From assembly GCA_963708895.1 (NCBI GenBank), contig CAVPUE010000002.1:682001-746000 (forward strand): DNA of 64,000 bases, given 5' to 3'. Below the pieces are notes generated by a model that worked only from the letters and a program-made list of their open reading frames with translations, was not told where the DNA came from and did no database searches. The position numbers were made by a program, and so were the translations under genes. Positions 54,746 through 62,839 of the stretch are shown one piece after another (within the stretch, counting starts at the first letter, position 1; each line of letters begins with the position of its first letter). This stretch comes from Bacillus_BD sp963708895 (GTDB lineage: Bacteria > Bacillota > Bacilli > Bacillales > Cytobacillaceae).

Positions 54746-55496
54746 GCTCATTAAATCACAGATTGCTTATCCAGATCAGCCCGAGAAAAAAGTGATTTCA
54801 ATTAAAAAATTCCAAGTATGTGAGTTACAAGAAAATGAACAGACTGAAATCATTCCTCCTTCTCACGATGTATTAGAAGAGGCAAGATTGGAAGCAGAAC
54901 AAATCATTCTGACTGCTAAAAAAGAGCAAGAATCTATAAAGGCAGATTTAATGCAGGAAAAACTTAATTGGGAACAAGAAAAAGTGAATTTAATAAAAGA
55001 AGCAAAAGAAGAAGGGTATCAGGCTGGATGGAAAGAGGGAGAAAGCCAAGGGTATGCTGAGTGCCACTCCTATATAACGGATGCACAAAAAGTGATTACG
55101 GCAGCAAAAAATGATTATCATTCTTATCTAGAATCATCCGAAAGGACAATTTTAGAGTTAGCACTAAAGATAGCAAGTAAAATAGTAGCAACAAAAATAG
55201 AAGATGATCAAGAATACTTTCTTTCCCTTGTAAAAAAGGCAGTAAAGGAAGTGAGGAACTTTTCAGAAACACAAATTCATGTGCATCCAAATCAATATGA
55301 ATTTTTATTATCTAAGAAAGAGGAACTTTTATCGATTTTTACTCAAGATACAAATCTCGTAATCTATCCAGATAGTGATTTAAGTGAAGGTAGCTGTTTA
55401 ATAGAATCTCCTTCAGGTCGAATCGATGCTGGAATTGATACACAACTGACTGAAATTAAAAATGCTTTAATAGAGTCCTTAGAGGGTGCGTCTTGA
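54738..55496 (+). CDS. fliH: Flagellar assembly protein FliH
   Basis: FliH regulates the export ATPase FliI. The 252-residue protein has a long coiled coil (about 40-130) with the glycine spacing typical of FliH (KEEGYQAGWKEGESQGYAE), then a FliI-binding C-terminal domain (EVRNFSETQIHVHPNQYEFL). TTG 54738 is chosen, 10 nt after GGAGG; ATG 54729 abuts that site. Its stop overlaps the fliI start. Confidence 0.9.
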   Translation: MSRLIKSQIAYPDQPEKKVISIKKFQVCELQENEQTEIIPPSHDVLEEARLEAEQIILTAKKEQESIKADLMQEKLNWEQEKVNLIKEAKEEGYQAGWKEGESQGYAECHSYITDAQKVITAAKNDYHSYLESSERTILELALKIASKIVATKIEDDQEYFLSLVKKAVKEVRNFSETQIHVHPNQYEFLLSKKEELLSIFTQDTNLVIYPDSDLSEGSCLIESPSGRIDAGIDTQLTEIKNALIESLEGAS

Positions 55497-56812
55497 TGAA
55501 AGCTTCTAGTTTATTAGATAAATTGGATGAAATTGATTCCTATAAACGATTTGGGCGTGTAAAACAAGTGGTTGGTTTAATGATTGAATCGCAAGGACCT
55601 GAAAGTTCAATTGGTGATCTATGCTTGATTCATGTCAACCATCGAAAGAAACGGGTCATTCAGGCTGAAGTGGTTGGTTTTAGAGATGAAAATGTCATCC
55701 TTATGCCTTATACCTCAGTAAATGATATCGCACCAGGAAGTCTCGTTGAAGCAACTCTAAAACCATTGGAAATAAAAGTGGGTCCAGCATTAATTGGGAG
55801 TGTTGTTGATGCATTAGGAGATTCATTAGATGGCGGGCAGCTACCAAAAGGTTTGAAATCTGTTCCAACTGAACAGTCTCCACCCAATCCGCTTAAAAGA
55901 CCACCAATTTCTGAACCGATTGAAGTAGGAGTCAGGATGATTGATAGCCTTCTTACTGTCGGAAACGGGCAACGTGTTGGGATTTTTGCTGGTAGTGGTG
56001 TGGGAAAAAGTACATTACTTGGAATGATTGCTCGAAACACAACAGCAGATATGAATGTGATTGCTTTAATAGGCGAACGGGGTCGTGAAGTAAGGGAATT
56101 TATTGAAAAAGATCTTGGTCCTGAAGGATTAAAGCGGTCGATTGTCGTGGTTGCTACGTCTGATCAACCTGCATTGATGAGAATAAAAGGGGCATTAACA
56201 GCAACGTCTATTGCTGAATATTTTCGTGATCAAGGCCTAAATGTCATGATGATGATGGATTCTGTTACACGTGTAGCCATGGCACAGCGAGAAGTGGGAC
56301 TTGCAATCGGTGAACCTCCTACAACAAAAGGATATACTCCATCTGTTTTTTCACTACTACCTAAATTATTAGAAAGAACAGGGACAAATGAACTTGGTTC
56401 GATTACGGCTTTTTATACGGTTCTAGTTGATGGGGATGATATGAATGAGCCTATTGCCGATACAGTTCGAGGGATTCTTGATGGACACTTTGTGCTAGAT
56501 CGAAATTTGGCTAATAAAGGACAATATCCAGCTATTAATATATTAAAAAGTGTCAGCCGTGTTATGAATAATATCTCGGAACGTGAACACATCAAAAGTG
56601 CTGAACGCTTACGGGAACTTCTGAGTACCTATTATAATTCGGAGGATTTAATTAATATTGGTGCATACAAAAAAGGAGCTTCAAAAGAAATTGATGAAGC
56701 CATCCAAAAATATCCACAAATCATTTCTTTTTTAAAACAGGGTACCCATGAAAAGATGACGATACAAGAGAGTGTAAATGCATTAATGCAATTAGTTGGA
56801 AGAGGAGAGTAG
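55496..56812 (+). CDS. fliI: Flagellum-specific ATP synthase FliI
   Basis: FliI is the export ATPase, related to the F1 beta subunit. Starting at ATG 55496 (TGATG overlap with fliH), the 438-residue protein has Walker A FAGSGVGKSTLLGMIA (about 163), Walker B NVMMMMDSVTRVAMAQREVG, and EPPTTKGYTPSVFSLLPKLLERTG. An in-frame TTG at 55493 precedes it. Length is normal. Confidence 0.96.
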   Translation: MKASSLLDKLDEIDSYKRFGRVKQVVGLMIESQGPESSIGDLCLIHVNHRKKRVIQAEVVGFRDENVILMPYTSVNDIAPGSLVEATLKPLEIKVGPALIGSVVDALGDSLDGGQLPKGLKSVPTEQSPPNPLKRPPISEPIEVGVRMIDSLLTVGNGQRVGIFAGSGVGKSTLLGMIARNTTADMNVIALIGERGREVREFIEKDLGPEGLKRSIVVVATSDQPALMRIKGALTATSIAEYFRDQGLNVMMMMDSVTRVAMAQREVGLAIGEPPTTKGYTPSVFSLLPKLLERTGTNELGSITAFYTVLVDGDDMNEPIADTVRGILDGHFVLDRNLANKGQYPAINILKSVSRVMNNISEREHIKSAERLRELLSTYYNSEDLINIGAYKKGASKEIDEAIQKYPQIISFLKQGTHEKMTIQESVNALMQLVGRGE

Positions 56813-56816
56813 TTTC

Positions 56817-57260
56817 ATGGCCTACCAATTTAAATTTGAAAAAATAATGAAATTAAAAGAACGTGAGAAGGACGAAGTTTTGTCTACTTATAATGAATCT
56901 GTTAAAAGGTTTGAAGAGGCAGCAGAAAATTTGTTTCGGTCACTAAAGAAAAAAGAAGACCTAGAAAGCTATCAGAGATCAAAGTTAGAGAATGGACTTT
57001 CAGTTCAAGAAATTAGACATCATCAAACCTTTATTCATAACTTGCAAAAGACGATTGATCACGATCAAAAAGTGGTTGTTCATACACGGAATCAGATGAA
57101 TTTTTATCAAGATAAATTACTGCAAAAAAATATCGAAGTAAAAAAATATGAAGTGTTAAAAGAAAAAGGCAAGCTTGTGTTTTTAGAAGAATTACGGCAG
57201 TTAGAAGCTAAACAAATGGATGATATCTCTATTCAACAATACATGCATCGAGGAAATTAG
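56817..57260 (+). CDS. fliJ: Flagellar export chaperone FliJ
   Basis: FliJ is a 147-residue all-helical stalk of the export ATPase. MAYQFKFEKIMKLKEREKDE and RNQMNFYQDKLLQKNIEVKK match the B. subtilis protein in sequence and length. The start follows AGAGGAGAG; an upstream in-frame start at 56796 lies inside fliI. Confidence 0.94.
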   Translation: MAYQFKFEKIMKLKEREKDEVLSTYNESVKRFEEAAENLFRSLKKKEDLESYQRSKLENGLSVQEIRHHQTFIHNLQKTIDHDQKVVVHTRNQMNFYQDKLLQKNIEVKKYEVLKEKGKLVFLEELRQLEAKQMDDISIQQYMHRGN

Positions 57261-57267
57261 GTGCTTT

Positions 57268-57872
57268 ATGGATAACTTATTAGATGAACAAAAACAGGAA
57301 TCAAAAAAATATAATAAAATACAATGGTTTTTTGTTGTGATTGTGATACCTAGCATTTTTGCACTTATTGTGGCTGCTATAGTGGCTTCATTTGCGGGTG
57401 TAGATGTTTGGGGAAAGGCAAAAGAACTAAGCGATAAGATCCCGTTTGTAGCAACTGACAAGGAAAAAGTGGCACAGCAAAAAGTGGAAGAAATGGAAAA
57501 ACGAGTAACCGAACTAAATACTGAGATTCAATTTCGCGATGATACCATTGCTGAATTAGAGACCGAAATGGATGGAAAAGAACAGGAGATCCAAACACTT
57601 AACTACTTGAAAAAGAACAATTAGAAATGCAAATAAAGAATTATGAATAGGACACAAGATAATGACAATCAAACTATTAATGAAATCATCAGCACATTTG
57701 AAAATATGTCAGCAAAAAAGGCAGCACCGATTATTGAATCCGGAATGGAAGATGATGCACTCACTATTTTATCTAATCTAAAATCGGATATTTTAGCTTC
57801 ATATTGGAAAATATGAGTCCGGATGATGCAGCTAGGTATACAACTTTATTAGCGAATAATAGTCGAAAATAA
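57268..57872 (+). pseudogene. ylxF: MotE/YlxF family protein (Mg2+ transporter-like flagellar operon protein), three frameshifts
   Basis: YlxF has one N-terminal membrane helix (WFFVVIVIPSIFALIVAAIV), a coiled coil, and a C-terminal MgtE-N-like domain. The first frame stops at 57624. A missing base near 57601 restores LLEKEQLEMQIKNY; an extra base near 57645 and a missing base near 57801 restore ISTFENMSAKKAAPIIESGM and ILENMSPDDAARYTTLLA, ending at 57872. Corrected length is about 201 residues. The motif AAPIIESGMEDDALTILSNL is the MgtE-N repeat. Confidence 0.8.
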
Positions 57873-57971
57873 AAAGATAAGGCCTTTTCAGCTAAACCAT
57901 CACTTCTTCTATGGATCCACCATTAGAATTATGAGCTGACAAGCAGAATCATTTCCAGAAGGGAGGTGAGA

Positions 57972-59185
57972 ATGATGCAAATTGGAGGCTATAAGTTTTG
58001 TACCAGATAAGTCAGGAGATAAGTGATCGTAAGTCGGACAAGTTAGTGAAGGATTTGGAAGTATTTTATCTACATTAACAAACCCTGAAAAAAGTCTTTC
58101 GGAAAATAGAAATCTGAGATAGGAGATGGAAAAGTCTTAGTAGAAGAGAACGTTCAAACGTTCGATCTTCCATTGATGTTATCAACTTTATTGAAACAGC
58201 GTAAATCTTGAAAAAGATGGCTTAGATTCTACGTTGATTACTGGAAGAAATCGAAAACTTTGAGACTCATCTGCCTGAAATGAATCATGCAGAAGCATTA
58301 GCGTCTTTTTTACAAATTCTTTCATTTGTTAAAATCGACCAAATTGATTTACCGATTGATCAAATTCAATTGAACAAATGAAAACATTTGAAAATGATTG
58401 AATGGATGTCAATCAAAGGATTCACCAAACAATCATAGTCAGTTAACAGAATTCATTCAAAAATTTACCGATAAACTACAAGGGCAAGTGAAAGAGATCA
58501 ACCAATCAAATCAAAAAGAATATTTATCTCAAGTATTCACTCCGTTAACCAAGGAAGTGAAGGAGCGGAGTCAGGTTTTATTCCAAGGCAAAACCGGGAA
58601 CTTTTTGTGAACGACGCCTTATTAATTCAACAAAATAATGGAAAAAGTAGTATTGGTAAAACACAGAATCACATTCAACTGAATGGAGACAGTCTTACGT
58701 TTCAACCCCAATTATTGAAACAAGATGGGATTACCCTTGTACAGGGACAGTCAAGTAAACCTGTAACAACTGAACAACTGATTCAACAATTTGAATCCAT
58801 CCTTTCTAAAGGTCAGTTTATAAATCGTGGGGGTAATCAGAAGTTATTCATTAAGCTATACCCAGAACATTTAGGTGCACTGAGAGTAGAATTGATTCAA
58901 AAGGATTCGATGATTATCGCTAAACTTTTGACGACTACTACTGCAGCAAAAGAACTTTTAGAATCACAGCTTCAAAGTTTAAAACATGCATTTAGTTCGC
59001 AAAATATTCAAGTGGAGAGAATTGATATTTCAAATGGAGCTCAATTTCAAGACCGTTTAATCAATAAAGATCCACAACAGCAACAACAAGAACAACAACA
59101 GAATCAGCAAAAACAGCAACAAGATGAAAATGATCAAGCTTTCGAACATTCATTTTCAGAAGCATTATTAAATGTTGAAGTATAG
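57972..59185 (+). pseudogene. fliK: Flagellar hook-length control protein FliK, many frameshifts in the N-terminal two thirds
   Basis: FliK measures hook length and switches export specificity. A start (ATGATG at 57972-57977) follows GGGAGGTG. From there to 58606 the reading frame changes roughly eight times, with protein-like pieces such as VGQVSEGFGSILSTLTNPEK, LPLMLSTLLKQ, MNHAEALASFLQILSF and NNHSQLTEFIQKFTDKLQ. The C-terminal part (58607-59185) is intact and holds the Flg_hook domain (LFIKLYPEHLGALRVELIQK) and a glutamine-rich tail. Whether these are errors or real decay cannot be told here. Confidence 0.75.
59075..59121 (+). repeat. CAA/CAG repeat tract encoding poly-Gln in fliK
   Basis: Sixteen codons contain twelve Gln codons, mostly CAA and CAG, interrupted by Glu, Asn and Lys. 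It lies after the Flg_hook domain near the FliK C-terminus. Such tracts can change length by slippage. Confidence 0.8.
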
Positions 59186-59198
59186 GGGGTGAATAGAT

Positions 59199-59831
59199 TT
59201 GACCAATCAAATTGATCCAGCTCTTTTGTTATCGAATTATCAGCAACCACAGAAAAAGACAGCTTCAAATGTTCTTGGAAAGGACGACTTTTTAAAACTA
59301 TTGATGACGCAATTGCAAAATCAAGATCCATCCAATCCTATGGAAGATACGGAATTTATTGCTCAAATGGCACAATTCTCTACATTGGAACAAATAACCA
59401 ATATGAATAGTACAATGGAACGTTTTATACAGTTACAAGAACAAAACCAACTCGTGTCTTATCATCAATTCATAGGAAAAGATATTAACTGGCATAAAGT
59501 TAATGAGTTGGAAAATGGTGAATCAGAAGTGATTGAAGGCTCTGGAAAAATTCAAAGCATTCAGTTTCATAATGAGAATGTCTTATTTATTCTTGAAGAT
59601 GGTACTGAGCTATATCCTGCCAACATCTCACAAATTAACGAAACTACTACAGAAAGTAGTATGTTACAAGCAAGTATGATGATTGGAAAAACAGTTTCGT
59701 ACTTAAATAATCAAAACGAAGAAAAATCAGCTATTGTCAGTTCTGTTTCTTTTAAAAATGGATTAACGTCTTATCATCTTAACGACGGAGACACATCTAT
59801 TACAGCTAAAGATATTATAAAAATAGCATAA
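59199..59831 (+). CDS. flgD: Flagellar hook assembly (hook cap) protein FlgD
   Basis: FlgD caps the growing hook and is needed for FlgE polymerisation. The 210-residue protein starts at TTG 59199, 7 nt after GGGGGTG. The FlgD signature DDFLKLLMTQLQNQDPSNPM and EFIAQMAQFSTLEQ is at about 28-65. The C-terminal beta domain (about 85-205) is present. Intact, between two broken genes. B. subtilis counterpart ylxG. Confidence 0.93.
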   Translation: MTNQIDPALLLSNYQQPQKKTASNVLGKDDFLKLLMTQLQNQDPSNPMEDTEFIAQMAQFSTLEQITNMNSTMERFIQLQEQNQLVSYHQFIGKDINWHKVNELENGESEVIEGSGKIQSIQFHNENVLFILEDGTELYPANISQINETTTESSMLQASMMIGKTVSYLNNQNEEKSAIVSSVSFKNGLTSYHLNDGDTSITAKDIIKIA

Positions 59832-59844
59832 AGGGGAGGTTAGA

Positions 59845-60234
59845 ATGGGAAATCGTGTATATAGACCATACACACATCCATTGATTCAAAATAATGTAAA
59901 GAAACCCTCCACAACTTCCGAAAATGGGAAGAGTAGTTTTGCAAGTGAGCTTCAATCTGCTTTGGTTCCAAAAAATGACCAATTAATTATTTCCAAACAC
60001 GCAAAACTTCGATTAGAACAAAGAGGTATTCAGATTGAAGAGAATAGATGGCAACAAATTAGTGAGAAAGTGATTGAGGCAAAGAAACTAGGTGTGAAGG
60101 AGTCACTTGTTCTTTTAGACGATGCAGCATTGATTGTTAGTGCGAAAAATCAAACTGTTATTACAGCGATGGATCGAAATGAAGCCACTTCACAAATATT
60201 TACAAATATTAATGGAACGATTGTTATGGACTAA
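59845..60234 (+). CDS. Flagellar operon protein (TIGR02530-type)
   Basis: This 129-residue protein has the segment ISKHAKLRLEQRGIQIEENR and ends in GTIVMD, the pattern of the flagellar operon protein family found between flgD and flgE in Firmicutes. Its role is unknown. AGGGGAGG precedes the ATG. The first 40 residues are low-complexity. The family name is from memory and was not checked against a profile. Confidence 0.8.
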   Translation: MGNRVYRPYTHPLIQNNVKKPSTTSENGKSSFASELQSALVPKNDQLIISKHAKLRLEQRGIQIEENRWQQISEKVIEAKKLGVKESLVLLDDAALIVSAKNQTVITAMDRNEATSQIFTNINGTIVMD

Positions 60235-60311
60235 AAATAGGCTGGACCGTTAGCGGAGGCCATGTAGTTGTTGAATGACAGATACAACTACAAGGAAGGG
60301 AGAAATCACAA

Positions 60312-61115
60312 ATGTTAAGATCAATGTATTCAGGAATAAGCGGAATGAAAAACTTTCAAACAAAATTAGATGTAATTGGGAATAATATAGCCAATGTTAA
60401 TACGTATGGATTTAAAAAGGGCCGTGTGAATTTCAAGGATTTAGTCAGTCAGAGTATCGCAGGTGCAAGTGCTCCTGGAGAACTTCTAGGCGGTGTCAAT
60501 CCTAAACAAGTGGGACTTGGTGCACAGTTAGGTACTATCGATACGATTGATACACAAGGAAGTTTGCAAACAACGGGTAGATCTTTAGATTTAGCGATTT
60601 CTGGAGATGGATATTTTGTATTGATAGATTCAGCTGGTGAATAATCCTACTTATACACGTTCAGGAAATTTCTATCTAGATTCAGAAGGTATGATTGTTA
60701 ATGCAGATGGAAAATATTTACAAGGAGATGGATGAGGGACTATTACAATTCCAACAGATGCAAAAAGTTTTAGTATTGGTAGTGATGGTGTTGTTTCTTA
60801 TGTAGATGATAGCTGGTGAACTTCAAACTGCAGGACAAATAATTATTGCAAAATTTCCAAATAATGGCGGATTAGAGAAAATAGGATCTAATGAGTATCA
60901 GGAGACAACTAACTCAGGGGTACCATTGGAAGGATTACCTGGTGGTGACGACTGGTGCAGGCTCAATCGTTGCCGGTGCCTTAGAAATGTCTAACGTAGA
61001 CCTTTCCGAAGAATTCACAGAAATGATTGTCGCACAGCGTGCATTCCAAGCAAACACGAGAATTATCACGACATCTGATGAAATACTACAAGAATTGGTT
61101 AATTTGAAACGCTAA
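60312..61115 (+). pseudogene. flgE: Flagellar hook protein FlgE, three +1 shifts and one in-frame stop
   Basis: FlgE polymerises into the hook. The N-terminus (MLRSMYSGISGMKNFQTKLD, NIANVNTYGFKKGRVNF) is typical. Extra bases near 60639, 60811 and 60942 change frame, and a TGA stands at 60733-60735 where GGA or similar is expected (GDG stop GTITIPTDAKSF). The C-terminus (SNVDLSEEFTEMIVAQRAFQ, ending LVNLKR) is conserved. Corrected length is 266 residues against 264 in B. subtilis, so no large segment is lost. Its older name in B. subtilis is flgG. Confidence 0.85.
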
Positions 61116-61124
61116 AGGGGGGAA

Positions 61125-61152
61125 CAGGGTTAAAGGCTTTTCTTTAACCCTG
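61125..61152 (+). promoter_or_regulatory. Perfect 11-bp hairpin between the swrD ribosome binding site and start codon
   Basis: CAGGGTTAAAG (61125-61135) and CTTTAACCCTG (61142-61152) pair exactly around GCTTTT. The only strong ribosome binding site, AAAGGGGGG (61114-61122), is upstream of the hairpin and the GTG start is at 61162. If the hairpin folds, the site and start come within about 11 nt. No T run follows, so it is not a classical terminator. Confidence 0.7.
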
Positions 61153-61161
61153 AATTGAACA

Positions 61162-61380
61162 GTGATAAAAGTATCGCGACTTAACGGCAAACCATTTATC
61201 ATTAATGCGTTGTACATAGAAACGATTGAATCCTTTCCAGACACAACGATCACATTGACAAACGGGAATAAATATATCGTTAAAGAAAAAGAACAACATG
61301 TATTAGAGTTGATCCAAAAGTTCTACCAATCCGTTTATTTATTGGGCCGACAGTTAGGGGGAGAAAATAATGAAGAATAA
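61162..61380 (+). CDS. swrD: Swarming motility protein SwrD (FlbD family)
   Basis: SwrD is a small protein that increases flagellar motor torque for swarming in B. subtilis (older name ylzI). The 72-residue protein starts at GTG and has VSRLNGKPFIINALYIETIE and TLTNGNKYIVKEK, the FlbD family pattern. It overlaps fliL by 11 nt. Start-site context is unusual because of the upstream hairpin. Confidence 0.9.
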   Translation: MIKVSRLNGKPFIINALYIETIESFPDTTITLTNGNKYIVKEKEQHVLELIQKFYQSVYLLGRQLGGENNEE

Positions 61381-61798
61381 TAAACTTGTTATGACCATGT
61401 TCATACTTCTAGTCATCATTGCCCTTGTAGGAGCTGTGGCCATCATTATGTTGTTAAATACGAATAATCAAAGTAAGGATAGTGAACCAACGATTGATGA
61501 GGTTCTCGAGATGTCCGTAGATATTAAAGAGATTACTACGAATCTAGCAAGTAATGATTTTATCCGTATATCTTTTAAAATTCAAACAGATAGTAAAGAT
61601 GCGAAAGAAGAACTTCAGAAACGCGATTTTCAAGTCAATAATATCATTATTTTAGAACTGTCAGGACTTGAAGTAGAAGAGATTCAAGGAAAAGAAGGAC
61701 AATTAAAGTTAGAGGAAACATTGAAGACAAAGATTAATGAAATTTTGCAAGAAGGCAAGGTTCAAAAAGTATATATCACTCAATTCCTCCTCCAGTAA
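61370..61798 (+). CDS. fliL: Flagellar basal body-associated protein FliL
   Basis: FliL is a single-pass membrane protein associated with the motor stator. The 142-residue protein has an N-terminal helix (about 6-30; LVMTMFILLVIIALVGAVAI) and a periplasmic-side domain with EEITTNLAS-like ITTNLASNDFIRISFKIQTD and a C-terminal VQKVYITQFLLQ. The start follows AGGGGGAG. Confidence 0.93.
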   Translation: MKNNKLVMTMFILLVIIALVGAVAIIMLLNTNNQSKDSEPTIDEVLEMSVDIKEITTNLASNDFIRISFKIQTDSKDAKEELQKRDFQVNNIIILELSGLEVEEIQGKEGQLKLEETLKTKINEILQEGKVQKVYITQFLLQ

Positions 61799-61840
61799 AG
61801 ATAAGTTTTAGAAACGAAAGAACATTCGGAGGTGTAATAG

Positions 61841-62839
61841 ATGTCTGGAGATGTCCTTTCCCAGAGTGAAATAGATGCTCTTTTATCTGCATTGTCAACA
61901 GGGGAAATGAATGCAGATGAATTAAAGAAGGAAGAGTCTGAAAAACGGGTAAAGGTATATGACTTTAAACGAGCCTTACGTTTTTCAAAAGATCAAATTC
62001 GTGGTTTAACTCGGATACATGAGAACTTTGCTAGATTATTAACGACATTCTTTTCTGCACAATTAAGATCGTTTGTTCAAATTAATGTAGCATCAGCAGA
62101 TCAGATTCCATACGAAGAATTTATTCGCTCCATTCCGAAAATGACGATCTTAAATGTTTTTGAAGTTCCGCCGTTGGAAGGAAGAATTATCATGGAAGTC
62201 AATCCGAATATCGCCTATGCCATGATGGATCGTTTAATGGGTGGTAAAGGGACTAGCGTTAATAATATTGATAATTTAACTGAAATCGAAACAAAAATCA
62301 TGTCTACCATGTTTGAAAAAACATGTGACTATCTACAAGAGGCGTGGGCAAATATTACAGACATAGATCCAATTTTATCAGAGTTTGAGATTAATCCGCA
62401 GTTTTTACAAATGGTTTCACCCAATGAAACCGTTGTTGTCATTTCACTCAATACAACAGTCGCAGAAACAAGTGGGATGATCAATATTTGTATCCCTCAT
62501 ATCGTGTTGGAACCCATTATACCTAAATTATCCATGCAATATTGGATGCAAGCGGAGAAAAAAGATAGAGAACCAATCGAGTTAGAAAAACTAGAACAAA
62601 ATATTCACCATGCAGAGGTACCTGTAACAGTGGAACTTGGCAAATCCATTATCTCCATTCAAGACCTTTTGACGCTTGATATAGGGGATGTCATTGAATT
62701 AAATCAGTCGATTGAAAATCCGTTATTGATAAAAATAGGAGAAGTCCCCAAATTTGTTGGACAACCGGGTAAACTAAATAAAAAATTAGCCATCCAAGTA
62801 TTGGACACTTTGGAGGGAGGGGATGACGATCATGAGTAA
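61841..62839 (+). CDS. fliM: Flagellar motor switch protein FliM
   Basis: FliM binds CheY-P and forms the C ring. The 332-residue protein begins MSGDVLSQSEIDALLSALS, the CheY-P-binding EIDALL segment. The middle domain has HENFARLLTTFFSAQLRSFV and RLMGGKG, and the C-terminal SpoA domain has VTVELGKSIISIQDLLTLDI followed by GDVIEL. CGGAGGTG precedes the ATG. It overlaps fliY by 8 nt. Confidence 0.97.
   Translation: MSGDVLSQSEIDALLSALSTGEMNADELKKEESEKRVKVYDFKRALRFSKDQIRGLTRIHENFARLLTTFFSAQLRSFVQINVASADQIPYEEFIRSIPKMTILNVFEVPPLEGRIIMEVNPNIAYAMMDRLMGGKGTSVNNIDNLTEIETKIMSTMFEKTCDYLQEAWANITDIDPILSEFEINPQFLQMVSPNETVVVISLNTTVAETSGMINICIPHIVLEPIIPKLSMQYWMQAEKKDREPIELEKLEQNIHHAEVPVTVELGKSIISIQDLLTLDIGDVIELNQSIENPLLIKIGEVPKFVGQPGKLNKKLAIQVLDTLEGGDDDHE

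Noticed and set aside
58000..58600. A new small-gene cluster in place of fliK
   Set aside because: The short frames chain into FliK-like sequence just upstream of an intact Flg_hook domain, and lack their own ribosome binding sites.
60727..60740. TGA in flgE read as selenocysteine
   Set aside because: FlgE has no selenocysteine members, the position falls in a Gly-rich turn, and the neighbouring frame breaks point to error.
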